From Aeromicrobium sp. CnD17-E (GTDB lineage: Bacteria; Actinomycetota; Actinomycetes; Propionibacteriales; Nocardioidaceae), in assembly GCF_024124745.1 (NCBI RefSeq), contig NZ_JAMXRU010000001.1, positions 1-64,000 of the forward strand: a DNA stretch of 64,000 bases, written 5' to 3'. Positions 52,310 to 62,428 of the stretch are shown in pieces. The notes beneath the pieces were generated by a model. The model had not been told where the DNA came from. It did not search any database and saw only the letters and a program-made list of their open reading frames with translations. Position numbers and translations under genes: made by a program. Within the stretch, counting starts at the first letter, position 1, and each line of letters opens with the position of its first letter.

Positions 52310-54274
52310 ATGGCCTTCCCCGACGACGACCTCGCCGCCCTCGCCGCGGCCCACGGCGTGGCCGTGTCCTACGAGGGGTCCGACCGCAGTCCGGTCGACG
52401 TCGACCCCGACGTCGTCGTCGCGGTGCTGTCCGAGCTCGGTGTCGACGCGAGCACGCCGGAGTCGGTCGCGAGCGCCCTGGACGACGTCCGGTCGACGCA
52501 CTCGTCCGTGCCGGGCACGGTGGCCGTCGTGCAGGGCCAGGCCCGCGAGCTCGGCGTGAGCGGTCGGATGGAGCTGGAGGACGGCACCACCCTCGACGTC
52601 GACGGCGCGCTCCCAGCGGACCTGCCCCTGGGCTGGCACCGGCTCGTCACCGACGACGGCGACGAGGTCACCGTCGTCGCGGCGCCGGCCCGGCTGCCCG
52701 AGGTGCCACGGACCTGGGGCTGGATGCTGCAGCTGTACTCCGTCCACTCGTCGGGCTCGTGGCAGATGGGCGACCTCGCCGACCTCGCCGAGCTGGCCCG
52801 GCGCGCCGCGACCGAGCAGGGCGCGGGCGTCCTGCTCGTGAACCCGGTCCAGGCGTTCGTGCCGTCGACCCCGCTCGTCCGCTCGCCCTACTCGCCGTCG
52901 AGCCGACGCTTCGCCAGCCCGCTCTACCTGCGGGTCACCGACGTGGCCGCGTTCGCCGCCGCTGACGACGCCACACGCGAGGAGGTGCTGGGGCTCGCGC
53001 CCGACCCCGAGCCGGCCGACGACCTGCTCGACCACGACGCCGTCTGGGCCGCCAAGCGCGGGGCGCTCGAGCTGCTGCGACCCTTCGCCGCGGCCGACGA
53101 GGACCCCGACCTCGACGCCGAGCCCGACCTCGCCACCTTCGCGACGTTCTCCGCCCTCGCCGAGCGGCACGGGGCCGACTGGCGCGAGTGGCCGGAGGAG
53201 CTGCGCGACCCGACGTCTGACGCCGTGGCGCGCAGCCGCGCCGACCTGGCCGACCGGGTCGCGTTCCACGCGTGGCTGCAGCACCTGTGCCGCGAGCAGC
53301 TCGACGCCGCCCGCGACGCCGCGCACGACGCCGGCATGGCCGTGGGCCTCGTGCACGACCTCCCTGTGGGCGTGCACCCCGGTGGCGCCGACGCATGGGC
53401 GCTGCAGGACGTGTTCGCCTCCGACGTCCGCGTGGGCTGCCCCGCCGACGCGTTCAACCCCCTCGGCCAGGACTGGGGCCTCCCGCCGTGGCGGCCCGAC
53501 CGCCTGCTCGAGACGGGCTACGCCCCGTTCCGCGACGTGGTGCGCAGCGTGCTGCGCCAGGGCGACGGCATCCGCGTCGACCACGTCGCCGGGCTGTGGC
53601 GGCTGTGGTGGATCCCGCCGGGAGAGCCGGCCCACCGCGGCGCCTACGTGCACTACGACGCCGACGTGATGCTCGCGGTGCTGCTGCTCGAGGCCACCCG
53701 CGCCGGCGCGGTCGTGGTCGGCGAGGACCTCGGCACCGTCGAGGACGTCGTCACCGAGACCATGCACCGGCGCGGTCTGCTCAGCTCGGCCGTGCTCTGG
53801 TTCGAGCGCGACTGGGACGCCCCCGGCCAGCCGCACGTCCCCCCGCAGGAGTGGGAGCCCGAGACGATGGCCAGCATCAGCACCCACGACCTCCCGACCG
53901 TCGAGGGGTGGCTGCGCGACGAGCGCATCCGCGTGCAGGCCGACCTCGACCTCCTCGGCGAGCCCGTCGAGGACGCGCTCGCCACCGCCGCCGCCGACCG
54001 CGAGGCGTTGCTCGCGCTGCTGCGCGAGGAGGGCATCGACACCGACGACCTGCTCGTCGCCCTGCACGCCGTCATCGCCCCGGCGGCGTCGCGGCTCGTG
54101 CTCAGCTCACCCGCCGACGCCGTCGGTCAGGTGCGCCAGCCGAACCTGCCGGGCACGGTCGACGAGTACCCGAACTGGCGGGTGCGCCTGCCCGTCGACC
54201 TCGACGCGTTCTTCGACCACGACCGGGTACGGGCAGCAGTAGCGCCCCTGCGTGCCGCCCGGCCGACCCCCTGA
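52310..54274 (+). CDS. malQ: 4-alpha-glucanotransferase (amylomaltase)
   Basis: A 654-residue GH77 enzyme that transfers maltodextrin segments between glucans. A long actinobacterial N-terminal domain (about 1-150) precedes the catalytic barrel with GIRVDHVAGLWRLWWIP (nucleophile Asp, about 423-439), VVGEDLGTVEDVV (acid Glu) and ISTHDLPTVEGW. The ATG at 52310 has a CATGCT box seven bases upstream; an in-frame ATG at 52298 is the alternative. It heads a run with glgX and treY. Confidence 0.92.
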   Translation: MAFPDDDLAALAAAHGVAVSYEGSDRSPVDVDPDVVVAVLSELGVDASTPESVASALDDVRSTHSSVPGTVAVVQGQARELGVSGRMELEDGTTLDVDGALPADLPLGWHRLVTDDGDEVTVVAAPARLPEVPRTWGWMLQLYSVHSSGSWQMGDLADLAELARRAATEQGAGVLLVNPVQAFVPSTPLVRSPYSPSSRRFASPLYLRVTDVAAFAAADDATREEVLGLAPDPEPADDLLDHDAVWAAKRGALELLRPFAAADEDPDLDAEPDLATFATFSALAERHGADWREWPEELRDPTSDAVARSRADLADRVAFHAWLQHLCREQLDAARDAAHDAGMAVGLVHDLPVGVHPGGADAWALQDVFASDVRVGCPADAFNPLGQDWGLPPWRPDRLLETGYAPFRDVVRSVLRQGDGIRVDHVAGLWRLWWIPPGEPAHRGAYVHYDADVMLAVLLLEATRAGAVVVGEDLGTVEDVVTETMHRRGLLSSAVLWFERDWDAPGQPHVPPQEWEPETMASISTHDLPTVEGWLRDERIRVQADLDLLGEPVEDALATAAADREALLALLREEGIDTDDLLVALHAVIAPAASRLVLSSPADAVGQVRQPNLPGTVDEYPNWRVRLPVDLDAFFDHDRVRAAVAPLRAARPTP

Positions 54275-54306
54275 CCTGCTCCACCCCCCACGACGAGGAG
54301 ACCCCC

Positions 54307-56418
54307 GTGCGCACCTGGCCCGGATCGCCCTACCCGCTCGGCGCCACGTACGACGGCACCGGCACCAACTTCGCCCTGTTCTCCGAGGTCGCCGACCACG
54401 TGGAGCTCTGCCTCTTCGACGAGGCGGGCACCGAGACCCGCGTCCGCCTCGAGGAGGTGGACGGCTTCGTGCACCACGGGTTCCTGCCCGGCATCGGCCC
54501 GGGCCAGCGCTACGGCTACCGGGTGCACGGCCCCTGGGACCCCGAGCAGGGCCTGCGCTGCAACCCGCAGAAGCTGCTCATCGACCCCTACGCGAAGGCC
54601 GTCCAGGGCCAGCCCGACTGGGACCCGTCCCTCTTCGCCTACGAGATGGGCTCCCCCGAGGAGCCGAACGACGACGACTCCGCGGGTCACGTGCCGTTCT
54701 CGCTCGTCGTCGACCCGTACTTCGACTGGGCCGACGACCGGCTGCCGCGCCACCCGTACCACCGGACGATCGTGTACGAGGCGCACGTACGAGGCCTGAC
54801 GATGACGCACCCCGACGTGCCCGAGGAGCTGCGCGGCACGTACGCCGCGCTCGCGCACCCGGCCATCGTCGAGCACCTGACCGGCCTCGGCGTGACGGCG
54901 ATCGAGCTGCTGCCGGTGCACCAGTTCGTGACCGACCACTACCTCGTCGAGAAGGACCTGACGAACTACTGGGGCTACAACACGATCGGCTTCTTCGCCC
55001 CGCACGACGCCTACGCCTCCCAGCCCGGACGTCAGGTGCAGGAGTTCAAGGGCATGGTGCGCGAGCTGCACGCGGCCGGCATCGAGGTCATCCTCGACGT
55101 GGTCTACAACCACACGGCGGAGGGCAACCACCTCGGCCCGACGCTCTCGATGCGCGGCATCGACAACCAGGCGTACTACCGCCTGGTCGAGGACGACCCG
55201 CAGCACTACATGGACTACACCGGCACGGGCAACTCGCTGAACGTGCGCCACCCCAGCCCGCTGCAGCTCATCATGGACTCGCTGCGGTACTGGGTCACCG
55301 AGATGCACGTCGACGGGTTCCGGTTCGACCTCGCCGCCACCCTCGCCCGCGAGTTCTACGACGTCGACAAGCTCGCCACGTTCTTCGAGCTCGTGCAGCA
55401 GGACCCGGTGGTCAGCCAGGTCAAGCTCATCGCCGAGCCGTGGGACGTCGGCCCCGGCGGCTACCAGGTGGGCAACTTCCCGCCGCTCTGGACCGAGTGG
55501 AACGGCCTGTACCGCGACACCGTCCGCGACTTCTGGCGCGGCGAGCCGGCGACCCTCGGCGAGTTCGCGTCGCGCATCAGCGGCTCGTCCGACCTGTACC
55601 AGGACACCGGCCGCCGGCCCTACGCGTCGATCAACTTCGTCACCGCCCACGACGGGTTCACGCTGGACGACCTCGTCTCCTACGAGCAGAAGCACAACGA
55701 GGCCAACGGCGAGGACGGCCGCGACGGCGCCGACGACAACCGCTCCTGGAACTGCGGCGTCGAGGGGCCGACCGACGACCCCGAGGTGCTCGACCTGCGC
55801 CGCCGCCAGCGTCGCAACTTCCTGGCGACGCTGCTGCTCTCGCAGGGCGTGCCGATGGTGCTGCACGGCGACGAGCTCGGCCGCTCGCAGGGCGGCAACA
55901 ACAACGTCTACTGCCAGGACAACGAGACGTCCTGGGTCGACTGGGACCTCGACGAGCACGAGCACGCCCTGCTCGGCTTCACGTCGGCGCTCGCGGCGTT
56001 CCGCACGGCGCACCCCGTGTTCCGTCGGCGTCGCTTCTTCCAGGGCAAGCCGGTCCGCAGGGCCGACGAGCTGCGCGACATCGCATGGTTCACGCCGGCG
56101 GGGAAGGAGATGACCGACGAGAACTGGGACGACGACTTCGGCCGGGCGATCGCCGTGTTCCTCAACGGCCGGGCCATCGACGAGCGCGACGAGCGCGGCG
56201 AGCGGGTCGTCGACGACTCGTTCCTGCTGGCGTTCAACGCCCATCACGAGGACATCACGTTCACCGTCCCCGACGGCGAGTACGCGAGCACGTGGGCCCT
56301 CGTCGTCGACACGGCCACCGGCAGCGTGCACGAGCCCGGCGACGAGCTCGTGGCCGGCGGCGCGACGCTCGACGTCACCGCCCGCTCGCTCGTCGTGCTG
56401 CAGCGGGTCGAGTCGTGA
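54307..56418 (+). CDS. glgX: Glycogen debranching enzyme GlgX
   Basis: A 703-residue GH13 isoamylase-type enzyme: CBM48 domain (PYPLGATYDGTGTNFALFSEVADHVELC), then the barrel with ILDVVYNHTAEGNHLGP, MHVDGFRFDLAATLAREF (nucleophile), LIAEPWDVGPGGYQVG (acid) and NFVTAHDGFTLDDLV. It hydrolyses alpha-1,6 branches of phosphorylase-limited glycogen. GGAG lies upstream of the GTG start at 54307. Its last four bases overlap treY (GTGA). A second related gene starts at 63403. Confidence 0.94.
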   Translation: MRTWPGSPYPLGATYDGTGTNFALFSEVADHVELCLFDEAGTETRVRLEEVDGFVHHGFLPGIGPGQRYGYRVHGPWDPEQGLRCNPQKLLIDPYAKAVQGQPDWDPSLFAYEMGSPEEPNDDDSAGHVPFSLVVDPYFDWADDRLPRHPYHRTIVYEAHVRGLTMTHPDVPEELRGTYAALAHPAIVEHLTGLGVTAIELLPVHQFVTDHYLVEKDLTNYWGYNTIGFFAPHDAYASQPGRQVQEFKGMVRELHAAGIEVILDVVYNHTAEGNHLGPTLSMRGIDNQAYYRLVEDDPQHYMDYTGTGNSLNVRHPSPLQLIMDSLRYWVTEMHVDGFRFDLAATLAREFYDVDKLATFFELVQQDPVVSQVKLIAEPWDVGPGGYQVGNFPPLWTEWNGLYRDTVRDFWRGEPATLGEFASRISGSSDLYQDTGRRPYASINFVTAHDGFTLDDLVSYEQKHNEANGEDGRDGADDNRSWNCGVEGPTDDPEVLDLRRRQRRNFLATLLLSQGVPMVLHGDELGRSQGGNNNVYCQDNETSWVDWDLDEHEHALLGFTSALAAFRTAHPVFRRRRFFQGKPVRRADELRDIAWFTPAGKEMTDENWDDDFGRAIAVFLNGRAIDERDERGERVVDDSFLLAFNAHHEDITFTVPDGEYASTWALVVDTATGSVHEPGDELVAGGATLDVTARSLVVLQRVES

Positions 56419-58706
56419 GCGCACCCAGCTCGACGTACCGCCTGCAGCTGCGGCCGGGCTTCGGCTTCGCCGAGGCGCAGGCCCTCGTGCCCTACCTGCG
56501 CGACCTCGGCGTCGGCGCGGTGTACGTCTCGCCCGTGCTCGACGCGACGCCCGGCTCGACGCACGGCTACGACGTCACCGACCCCACGCGCGCCCGCCCC
56601 GAGCTGGGTGGCCCGGAGGGCTGGGACGCGTTCACGGCGACGGTGCGCGACGCGGGGCTCGGCCTCGTCGTCGACGTCGTGCCGAACCACATGTCGGTCG
56701 AGGTGCCGCACGCGAACCCGTGGTGGTGGTCGGTGCTGGCCGAGGGCGAGGCGTCGCCGTGGGCGGGGCACTTCGACGTCGACTGGTCGCGCGGTCGCGT
56801 GCTGGTGCCGGTGCTCGGCGACGACGCCGACGTCGCCGAGCTGGCCGTCGACGGCGACGAGCTGACGTACTACGACCACCGCTTCCCGATCGATGCCGGC
56901 ACGCTGGCCGACCCGTCGTTCGCGTCGATGACGCCGCAGCAGGTGCACGATCGTCAGCACTACGAGCTGGTCGGCTGGCGGCGGGGCGGGTCGGAGCTGA
57001 ACTACCGACGCTTCTTCGACATCACGACGCTCGCCGCCGTGCGGGTCGAGGACCCCGACGTCTTCGACGACACGCACCGCGAGGTGCTGCGCTGGGTCGA
57101 GGAAGGGCGGGTCACGGGTCTGCGCATCGACCACCCCGACGGGCTCTCCGACCCGGGCGGCTACCTGCGGCTGCTGCACGAGGCCGCCCCCGACGCGTGG
57201 CTGGTGGTCGAGAAGATCCTGCACCCCGGCGAGGAGCTGCCGACGACCTGGCCCGTCGACGGCACCACCGGCTACGACGCGATGCGCGAGGTCGCCGGCG
57301 TGCTGCTCGACCCGGCCGGCGAGGCACCCTGGCAGGCGCTCACCGAGCGGCTCGGCGCGCCCGCCGACTACGCGGCGGTCGAGGAGGACGCCCGACGCAT
57401 GGTCACCCAGAAGGTGCTCGTGGCCGAGGTGCGTCGGATCGCGGCGCTGCTGCGCGACGTGCCCGAGGAGGCCGCGCGGACCGCCGTGGCCGAGACGATG
57501 GTCGCGTTCGGCGTGTACCGGTCCTACCTGCCCGAGGCGGGACGCGAGGCGTGGGACGCGGCGATCGAGCGGGCCCGCACGCGTCGACCCGACGTCGACC
57601 CGGCCATCCGCGCCCTCGACGTGCAGGTGACCGAGGAGCCCACCGGCGAGCTCGCGACACGCATCCAGCAGACGTCGGGGATGGTCGTCGCCAAGGGGAC
57701 CGAGGACACGACCTTCTACCGCTTCACGCGGTTCGCGGCGCTCAACGAGGTCGGTGGGTCCCCGGACGTCTGGGGCGTAGACGTCGAGGGCTTCCACGCG
57801 CTGGCCGCGGCGCGCGAGGCCGACCACCCGACGGCCATGACCGCCCTGACGACGCACGACACGAAGCGGTCGGAGGACACCCGTGCGCGGATGCTGGTGC
57901 TCGCCGAGCTGGGCGAGGAGGTCACGTCGACGGTCGCGGACTGGTCAGCGCGCTGCGGCATCGACGAGCCCGCGCTCGACCTGCTCGCGTGGCAGACGCT
58001 GCTCGGCGCCTGGCCGATCAGCGACGAGCGGCTGTCGGACTACCTGCTGAAGGCCGCACGCGAGTCGAAGGTCCGGACCACGTGGACCGAGACCGACGAG
58101 GCGTTCGAGGAGTCCGTCGCGGCGTGGCCAGCGCGCGTGCGGGCCGAGCTCGGTCCGCAGGTGCAGGCGCTGGTGGGGCGGGTCCAGGCGTTCGGCTGGA
58201 CGGTGTCGCTGTCGCAGAAGCTGCTGCAGCTGGCCGGCCCGGGCGTCCCCGACGTCTACCAGGGCACGGAGGGCTGGGACTTCTCTCTCGTCGACCCCGA
58301 CAACCGTCGACCCGTCGACCACGAGGCGTTCCGCACCCTGCTGCGTCGCCTCGACGACGGCTGGCTGCCGCAGGTCGACGCGTCGGGCGCTGCGAAGACG
58401 TCGCTCGTGCGTCGGGTGCTGACCCTGCGTCGCGACGAGCCGGCGCTGTTCCGCGGGTACACCCCGCTGGCGGCCTCGGGCGAGGCCGCCGACCACGCCG
58501 TCGCGTTCGCTCGCAGCGCCGACCTCGTGGCCGTCGCGACCCGCCTCCCGGTCGGGCTCGAGCGCCGTGGCGGCTGGGGCGGGACCACCCTGTCCCTCGC
58601 CCCAGGGGCGTGGACCGACACCCTCACCGGCGAGGCGTTCGACGGCGGCGACGTCCGGCTCGCCGACCTCCTCGCCACGTACCCCGTCGCCCTCCTCACC
58701 CGCTGA
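56415..58706 (+). CDS. treY: Malto-oligosyltrehalose synthase
   Basis: A 763-residue GH13 enzyme that turns the reducing-end linkage of maltodextrins into an alpha,alpha-1,1 (trehalose) linkage. Signatures are STYRLQLRPGFGF at the start, GSTHGYDVTDP, LVVDVVPNHMSVEVPHANPWWW, GLRIDHPDGLSDPGGY (nucleophile), VVEKIL and TTHDTKRSEDTRARM. Product is the substrate of TreZ, encoded one gene further on. Coupled to glgX by GTGA. A perfect 28-bp hairpin follows. Confidence 0.95.
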   Translation: MSAPSSTYRLQLRPGFGFAEAQALVPYLRDLGVGAVYVSPVLDATPGSTHGYDVTDPTRARPELGGPEGWDAFTATVRDAGLGLVVDVVPNHMSVEVPHANPWWWSVLAEGEASPWAGHFDVDWSRGRVLVPVLGDDADVAELAVDGDELTYYDHRFPIDAGTLADPSFASMTPQQVHDRQHYELVGWRRGGSELNYRRFFDITTLAAVRVEDPDVFDDTHREVLRWVEEGRVTGLRIDHPDGLSDPGGYLRLLHEAAPDAWLVVEKILHPGEELPTTWPVDGTTGYDAMREVAGVLLDPAGEAPWQALTERLGAPADYAAVEEDARRMVTQKVLVAEVRRIAALLRDVPEEAARTAVAETMVAFGVYRSYLPEAGREAWDAAIERARTRRPDVDPAIRALDVQVTEEPTGELATRIQQTSGMVVAKGTEDTTFYRFTRFAALNEVGGSPDVWGVDVEGFHALAAAREADHPTAMTALTTHDTKRSEDTRARMLVLAELGEEVTSTVADWSARCGIDEPALDLLAWQTLLGAWPISDERLSDYLLKAARESKVRTTWTETDEAFEESVAAWPARVRAELGPQVQALVGRVQAFGWTVSLSQKLLQLAGPGVPDVYQGTEGWDFSLVDPDNRRPVDHEAFRTLLRRLDDGWLPQVDASGAAKTSLVRRVLTLRRDEPALFRGYTPLAASGEAADHAVAFARSADLVAVATRLPVGLERRGGWGGTTLSLAPGAWTDTLTGEAFDGGDVRLADLLATYPVALLTR

Positions 58707-58718
58707 CGTCTCTCCGCC

Positions 58719-58785
58719 CCCGCGTTTTGTGGACTTCGCGACGGTTCCCGCGCGAGAAACCGTCGCGAAGTCCACAAAACGCGGG
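58719..58785. terminator. Perfect 28-bp hairpin after treY
   Basis: Arms 58719-58746 and 58758-58785 are perfect reverse complements with an 11-base loop. It lies 13 bases after the treY stop and before the leaderless promoter of the aldo/keto reductase. The stem includes TTTTGTGGACTTCGCGACGG. It is a likely terminator, though without a T tract. Confidence 0.65.
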
Positions 58786-58851
58786 AAGACGGCGGGGAAG
58801 GGAGGGTGGCGGCCGGGTCGCGCGACGGCGCAGCGCGCCTAGGCTCAAGGC

Positions 58852-59856
58852 ATGGAGTTCAGGTACCTCGGGAACAGCGGCCTCAAGGTCAGCGAGATCA
58901 TCTACGGCAACTGGCTGACCCACGGGTCGCAGGTGGAGAACGACGCGGCCACCGCGTGCGTGCGGGCCGCGCTCGACGCCGGCATCACGACGTTCGACAC
59001 CGCCGACGTGTACGCCAACGGCAAGGCCGAGAGCGTCCTCGGCGAGGCGCTGAAGGGCGAGCGGCGCGCGTCGCTGGAGATCCTCACCAAGGTCTACTGG
59101 CCCACCGGCCCCGGCGGACCCAACGACACCGGACTCTCCCGCAAGCACATCATGGAGTCGATCGACGGCTCGCTGCAGCGGCTGCAGACCGACTACGTCG
59201 ACCTCTACCAGGCGCACCGCTACGACCACGAGACGCCGCTGGAGGAGACGATGCAGGCGTTCGCCGACGTCGTCCGTGCCGGCAAGGCGCACTACATCGG
59301 CGTCAGCGAGTGGACCGCCGACCAGATCCGCGCCGGGCAGGAGCTGGCCCGCGACCTCGGCTTCCGGCTCGTCTCGAACCAGCCGCAGTACTCGATGCTC
59401 TGGCGGGTCATCGAGGGCGAGGTCGTGCCCGCGAGCCGCGAGCTGGGGCTGTCGCAGATCGTGTGGTCGCCGATCGCGCAGGGCGTGCTCACCGGCAAGT
59501 ACGAGCCCGGCGCCGCGCCTCCCGAGGGCAGCCGCGCGACCGACGAGAAGGGTGGCGCCGACATGATCAAGCGCTTCCTCGACGACGAGGTGCTCACCGC
59601 CGTGCAGGGGCTGCGTCCGGTCGCCGACGACCTCGGCATCACGATGGCCCAGCTCGCCATCGCCTGGGTGCTCGCGAACGACAACGTCGCCGGCGCGATC
59701 GTCGGCGCCTCGCGTCCGGAGCAGGTCGAGTCGAACGCCGCCGCGAGCGGGATCACCCTCGACGACGACGTGCTCGCGACGATCGACGAGGTGCTGGGCA
59801 GCATCCCGACGACCGACCCGAGCAAGACGGCGTCGCCGCCGACGCGGGTGGTCTGA
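58852..59856 (+). CDS. Aldo/keto reductase (Kv-beta/YghZ-like)
   Basis: A 334-residue NADPH-dependent reductase with the AKR tetrad: Asp and Tyr in FDTADVYANGKAE (about 48-60), Lys in EILTKVYWP (about 80-88) and His in YQAHRYDHETP (about 121-131). The cofactor site near the C-terminus is VGASRPEQVESN. A TAGGCT box lies six bases before the ATG, so it has its own leaderless promoter although it sits between treY and treZ. Substrate unknown; a link to trehalose synthesis is not obvious. Confidence 0.9.
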   Translation: MEFRYLGNSGLKVSEIIYGNWLTHGSQVENDAATACVRAALDAGITTFDTADVYANGKAESVLGEALKGERRASLEILTKVYWPTGPGGPNDTGLSRKHIMESIDGSLQRLQTDYVDLYQAHRYDHETPLEETMQAFADVVRAGKAHYIGVSEWTADQIRAGQELARDLGFRLVSNQPQYSMLWRVIEGEVVPASRELGLSQIVWSPIAQGVLTGKYEPGAAPPEGSRATDEKGGADMIKRFLDDEVLTAVQGLRPVADDLGITMAQLAIAWVLANDNVAGAIVGASRPEQVESNAAASGITLDDDVLATIDEVLGSIPTTDPSKTASPPTRVV

Positions 59857-59858
59857 GC

Positions 59859-61532
59859 GTGGCCGTCACCCTCTGGGCCCCCGACCACGACCGCGTCCGC
59901 GTGCGGATCGACGGCGTCGAGCACCGGATGCAGGCGTGGGAGCCGGGCGAGGCGCGCTCCGGGTGGTGGTGGCACGACGTCGACGTCGCGCCGGGCACCG
60001 ACTACGCGTTCCTGCTGGGCGACGACGACACCCCGCTGCCCGACCCCCGTTCGGTCTGGCAGCCGCAGGGCGTGCACGCGGCGTCGCGCACCTACGACCA
60101 CGACGCGTTCGCGTGGACCGACGACGCCTGGGAGGGCCGCGCCCTGCGCGGTGCCGTGGTCTACGAGCTGCACGTCGGCACGTTCACGCCCGGCCGGACC
60201 TTCGACGCCGCCGTCGAGCGGCTCGACCATCTCGTCGACCTCGGCGTCGACCTCGTGGAGGTGCTGCCGGTCAACAGCTTCGACGGCCCGTACGGCTGGG
60301 GCTACGACGGCGTCCTGTGGGGCGCGGTGCACGAGCCGTACGGCGGACCCGACGGGTTCAAGCGGTTCGTCGACGCCTGCCACGCGCGAGGCCTCGGCGT
60401 CGTGCTCGACGTCGTCTACAACCACCTCGGGCCCTCGGGCGCCTACCTCGACCGCTTCGGCCCGTACTTCGCCGGCGAGAACGACTGGGGCCCCGGCCTC
60501 AACCTCGACGGCGAGGGCTCCGACGAGGTGCGTCGCTACGTGCTCGACAACGCGATCTCGTGGTTCGAGGACTTCCACGTCGACGCCCTGCGCCTCGACG
60601 CGGTGCACGCGCTGTCCGACGCGCGGGCGCTGACCATCCTCGAGGAGCTGTCGCTCGAGACCGAGCGCGCGTCGCAGCGGCTCGGCCGTCGGTTGTCGCT
60701 CGTCGCGGAGTCCGACCGCAACGACCCCCGCACGGTCGTCCCGCGCGACGAGCACGGTCTCGGCATGGACGCGCAGTGGGCCGACGACGTGCACCACGCG
60801 CTGCACGTGGCGCTCACCGGCGAGACCGACGGCTACTACGCCGACTTCGCCGAGCCCGGCGCGCTCGCCAAGGTGCTGCGCGGCGCGTTCTTCCACGACG
60901 GCACGTGGTCGTCGTTCCGCGGCCGCACCCACGGTCGCCCGGTCGACGTCCACGCCGTGCCGGGCCACGCGTTCGTCACGTACCTGCAGGACCACGACCA
61001 GGTCGGCAACCGGGCCACCGGCGACCGCATCTCCGACACCGTCTCGCCGGACCTGCTGGCGTGCGGCGCCGCGCTGGTGCTCCTCGGACCGTTCACGCCG
61101 ATGCTCTTCATGGGCGAGGAGTGGGCCGCGAGCACGCCGTGGCAGTTCTTCGCCTCCTTCCCCGACCCCGAGCTGGCCGAGGCCGTGCGCACCGGACGTC
61201 GGCGCGAGTTCGGCCGCCACGGCTGGGGCGAGTCCGAGGTGCCCGACCCGATGGACCCGGCGACGCTCGAGCGCTCGACGCTGCGGTGGGACGAGCTCGA
61301 CGAGCCCCGGCACCGTGGTGTGCTGGAGGTCTACCGCTCGCTGGTCGCGCTGCGCCGGGCCCACCCCGAGCTGCGCGACCCGTCCCTCGTCGACACGAGG
61401 GTGGAGGTCGCCGACGACGACCGTCGCGTGGTCCTGCACCGCGGGCCGTTCGTCGTCGACGTCGACCTGCGCGCCGAGCGGGTGGAGGTCCGGCGCGGCG
61501 ACGAGGTGGTCTGGTCCTCCGACGAGCGCTGA
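59859..61532 (+). CDS. treZ: Malto-oligosyltrehalose trehalohydrolase
   Basis: A 557-residue GH13 enzyme that releases trehalose from the TreY product. It has a short N-terminal sandwich (VAVTLWAPDHDRVRVRIDG), then ELHVGTFTPGRTFDAAVERLDHL, VVLDVVYNHLGPSGAYL, FHVDALRLDAVHALSD (nucleophile), LVAESDRNDPR (acid) and YLQDHDQVGNRATGDR. The GTG start is two bases after the reductase stop, so the two are co-transcribed. Together with treY and glgX it completes the glucan-to-trehalose route. Confidence 0.94.
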   Translation: MAVTLWAPDHDRVRVRIDGVEHRMQAWEPGEARSGWWWHDVDVAPGTDYAFLLGDDDTPLPDPRSVWQPQGVHAASRTYDHDAFAWTDDAWEGRALRGAVVYELHVGTFTPGRTFDAAVERLDHLVDLGVDLVEVLPVNSFDGPYGWGYDGVLWGAVHEPYGGPDGFKRFVDACHARGLGVVLDVVYNHLGPSGAYLDRFGPYFAGENDWGPGLNLDGEGSDEVRRYVLDNAISWFEDFHVDALRLDAVHALSDARALTILEELSLETERASQRLGRRLSLVAESDRNDPRTVVPRDEHGLGMDAQWADDVHHALHVALTGETDGYYADFAEPGALAKVLRGAFFHDGTWSSFRGRTHGRPVDVHAVPGHAFVTYLQDHDQVGNRATGDRISDTVSPDLLACGAALVLLGPFTPMLFMGEEWAASTPWQFFASFPDPELAEAVRTGRRREFGRHGWGESEVPDPMDPATLERSTLRWDELDEPRHRGVLEVYRSLVALRRAHPELRDPSLVDTRVEVADDDRRVVLHRGPFVVDVDLRAERVEVRRGDEVVWSSDER

Positions 61533-61557
61533 CGTCGCGCCCGCCGCACACTGAGGC

Positions 61558-61698
61558 ATGAGCGACATGCCGAGCGAGGACCCGCGCAAGCGCGAGGACT
61601 GGGACGACGACCAGAAGCACAAGAAGCAGGACCCGGGCGTCGAGGGCGACGTCGACGACCCGGACGCGCCCGCCCCGTTCTCGGGCCCCTACACCTGA
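61558..61698 (+). CDS. Small acidic hydrophilic protein
   Basis: A 46-residue frame (MSDMPSEDPRKREDWDDD ... PAPFSGPYT), highly charged and probably disordered, 25 bases after treZ on the same strand. Codon bias is like that of the neighbouring genes, with G/C in nearly every third position, which supports it as real. No family recognised. The ribosome site is weak (GAGGC just before the ATG). Confidence 0.4.
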   Translation: MSDMPSEDPRKREDWDDDQKHKKQDPGVEGDVDDPDAPAPFSGPYT

Positions 61699-61863
61699 GC
61701 TCCCCCTCCCCGCTGTTCGAGCAGACCCTCCTGCGACGAGCTCAGGGCGCGTCAGCGGGATCGTGCTCCGCGTCGACCGACGTGGTCCCCAGGCTGTGGC
61801 TCCGCCACAGGCCGCTCGCGGCCGGCGCATCGCTCGTGCCGACCTGGATCTGCGAGGCCTGGG

Positions 61864-62292
61864 TCAGTGGTTGGTGAGGGAGTTGAACAGCAGGCTCGTG
61901 CGGGTGTCGGTCACCCCCGCGACAGCGCGGATGCGCTCAAGCACGGTGTCGAACTCGGACAGGCTGGTCGAGCGTAGGTGCACCACCAGGTCCCACTCCC
62001 CGATGGTGGAGTGGAGCTGCTCGACCTCGGGGAACCCGCGGACCGCACGCACCACGTCCTTGCCCCGGTTCGGGGCGATCGAGACCATCGAGACGCCCCG
62101 GATCGCATCGCGGTCCACGTCGTTGCCCACCGTGACGGTGAACCCCTCGATCACGCCGTCGGTGACCATCCGTTCGATGCGGGCCGCCACCGTCGAGCGG
62201 TTCACCGCGACCTGGCGAGCCAGCTCGGCCACCGGCGTCCGGGCATCAGCTCGCAACAGGGACAGCAGCCTGTGATCCACGTCATCCAGCAC
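61864..62292 (-). CDS. Lrp/AsnC-family regulator
   Basis: A 142-residue protein with the AsnC-type helix-turn-helix (LDDVDHRLLSLLRADARTPVAELARQVAVNRSTVAARI, about residues 2-39) and a RAM/AsnC ligand domain (GVSMVSIAPNRGKDVVRAV ... QLHSTIGEWDLVVHLRSTS). The GTG start has TAGGCT seven bases upstream, giving a leaderless message. It is divergent from the arginase-family gene, which it probably controls in response to an amino acid. Confidence 0.87.
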   Translation of the reverse strand: MLDDVDHRLLSLLRADARTPVAELARQVAVNRSTVAARIERMVTDGVIEGFTVTVGNDVDRDAIRGVSMVSIAPNRGKDVVRAVRGFPEVEQLHSTIGEWDLVVHLRSTSLSEFDTVLERIRAVAGVTDTRTSLLFNSLTNH

Positions 62293-62428
62293 GACACATA
62301 GCCTAGTCGACCTGCTCAGACTGTCCGAGAAGCCACCAGAATGTCCGCTTCTTGAGGATTGAGCAACCACAACGCCGTTCCCTAGCGTTGGTCACGACCG
62401 ACGACCGACCGAGCACGAGGACCGTGAC

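Noticed and set aside
61699-61863. Additional small gene after the 46-residue frame
   Set aside because: No frame with a start and coding-like composition; nothing else noted in this gap.
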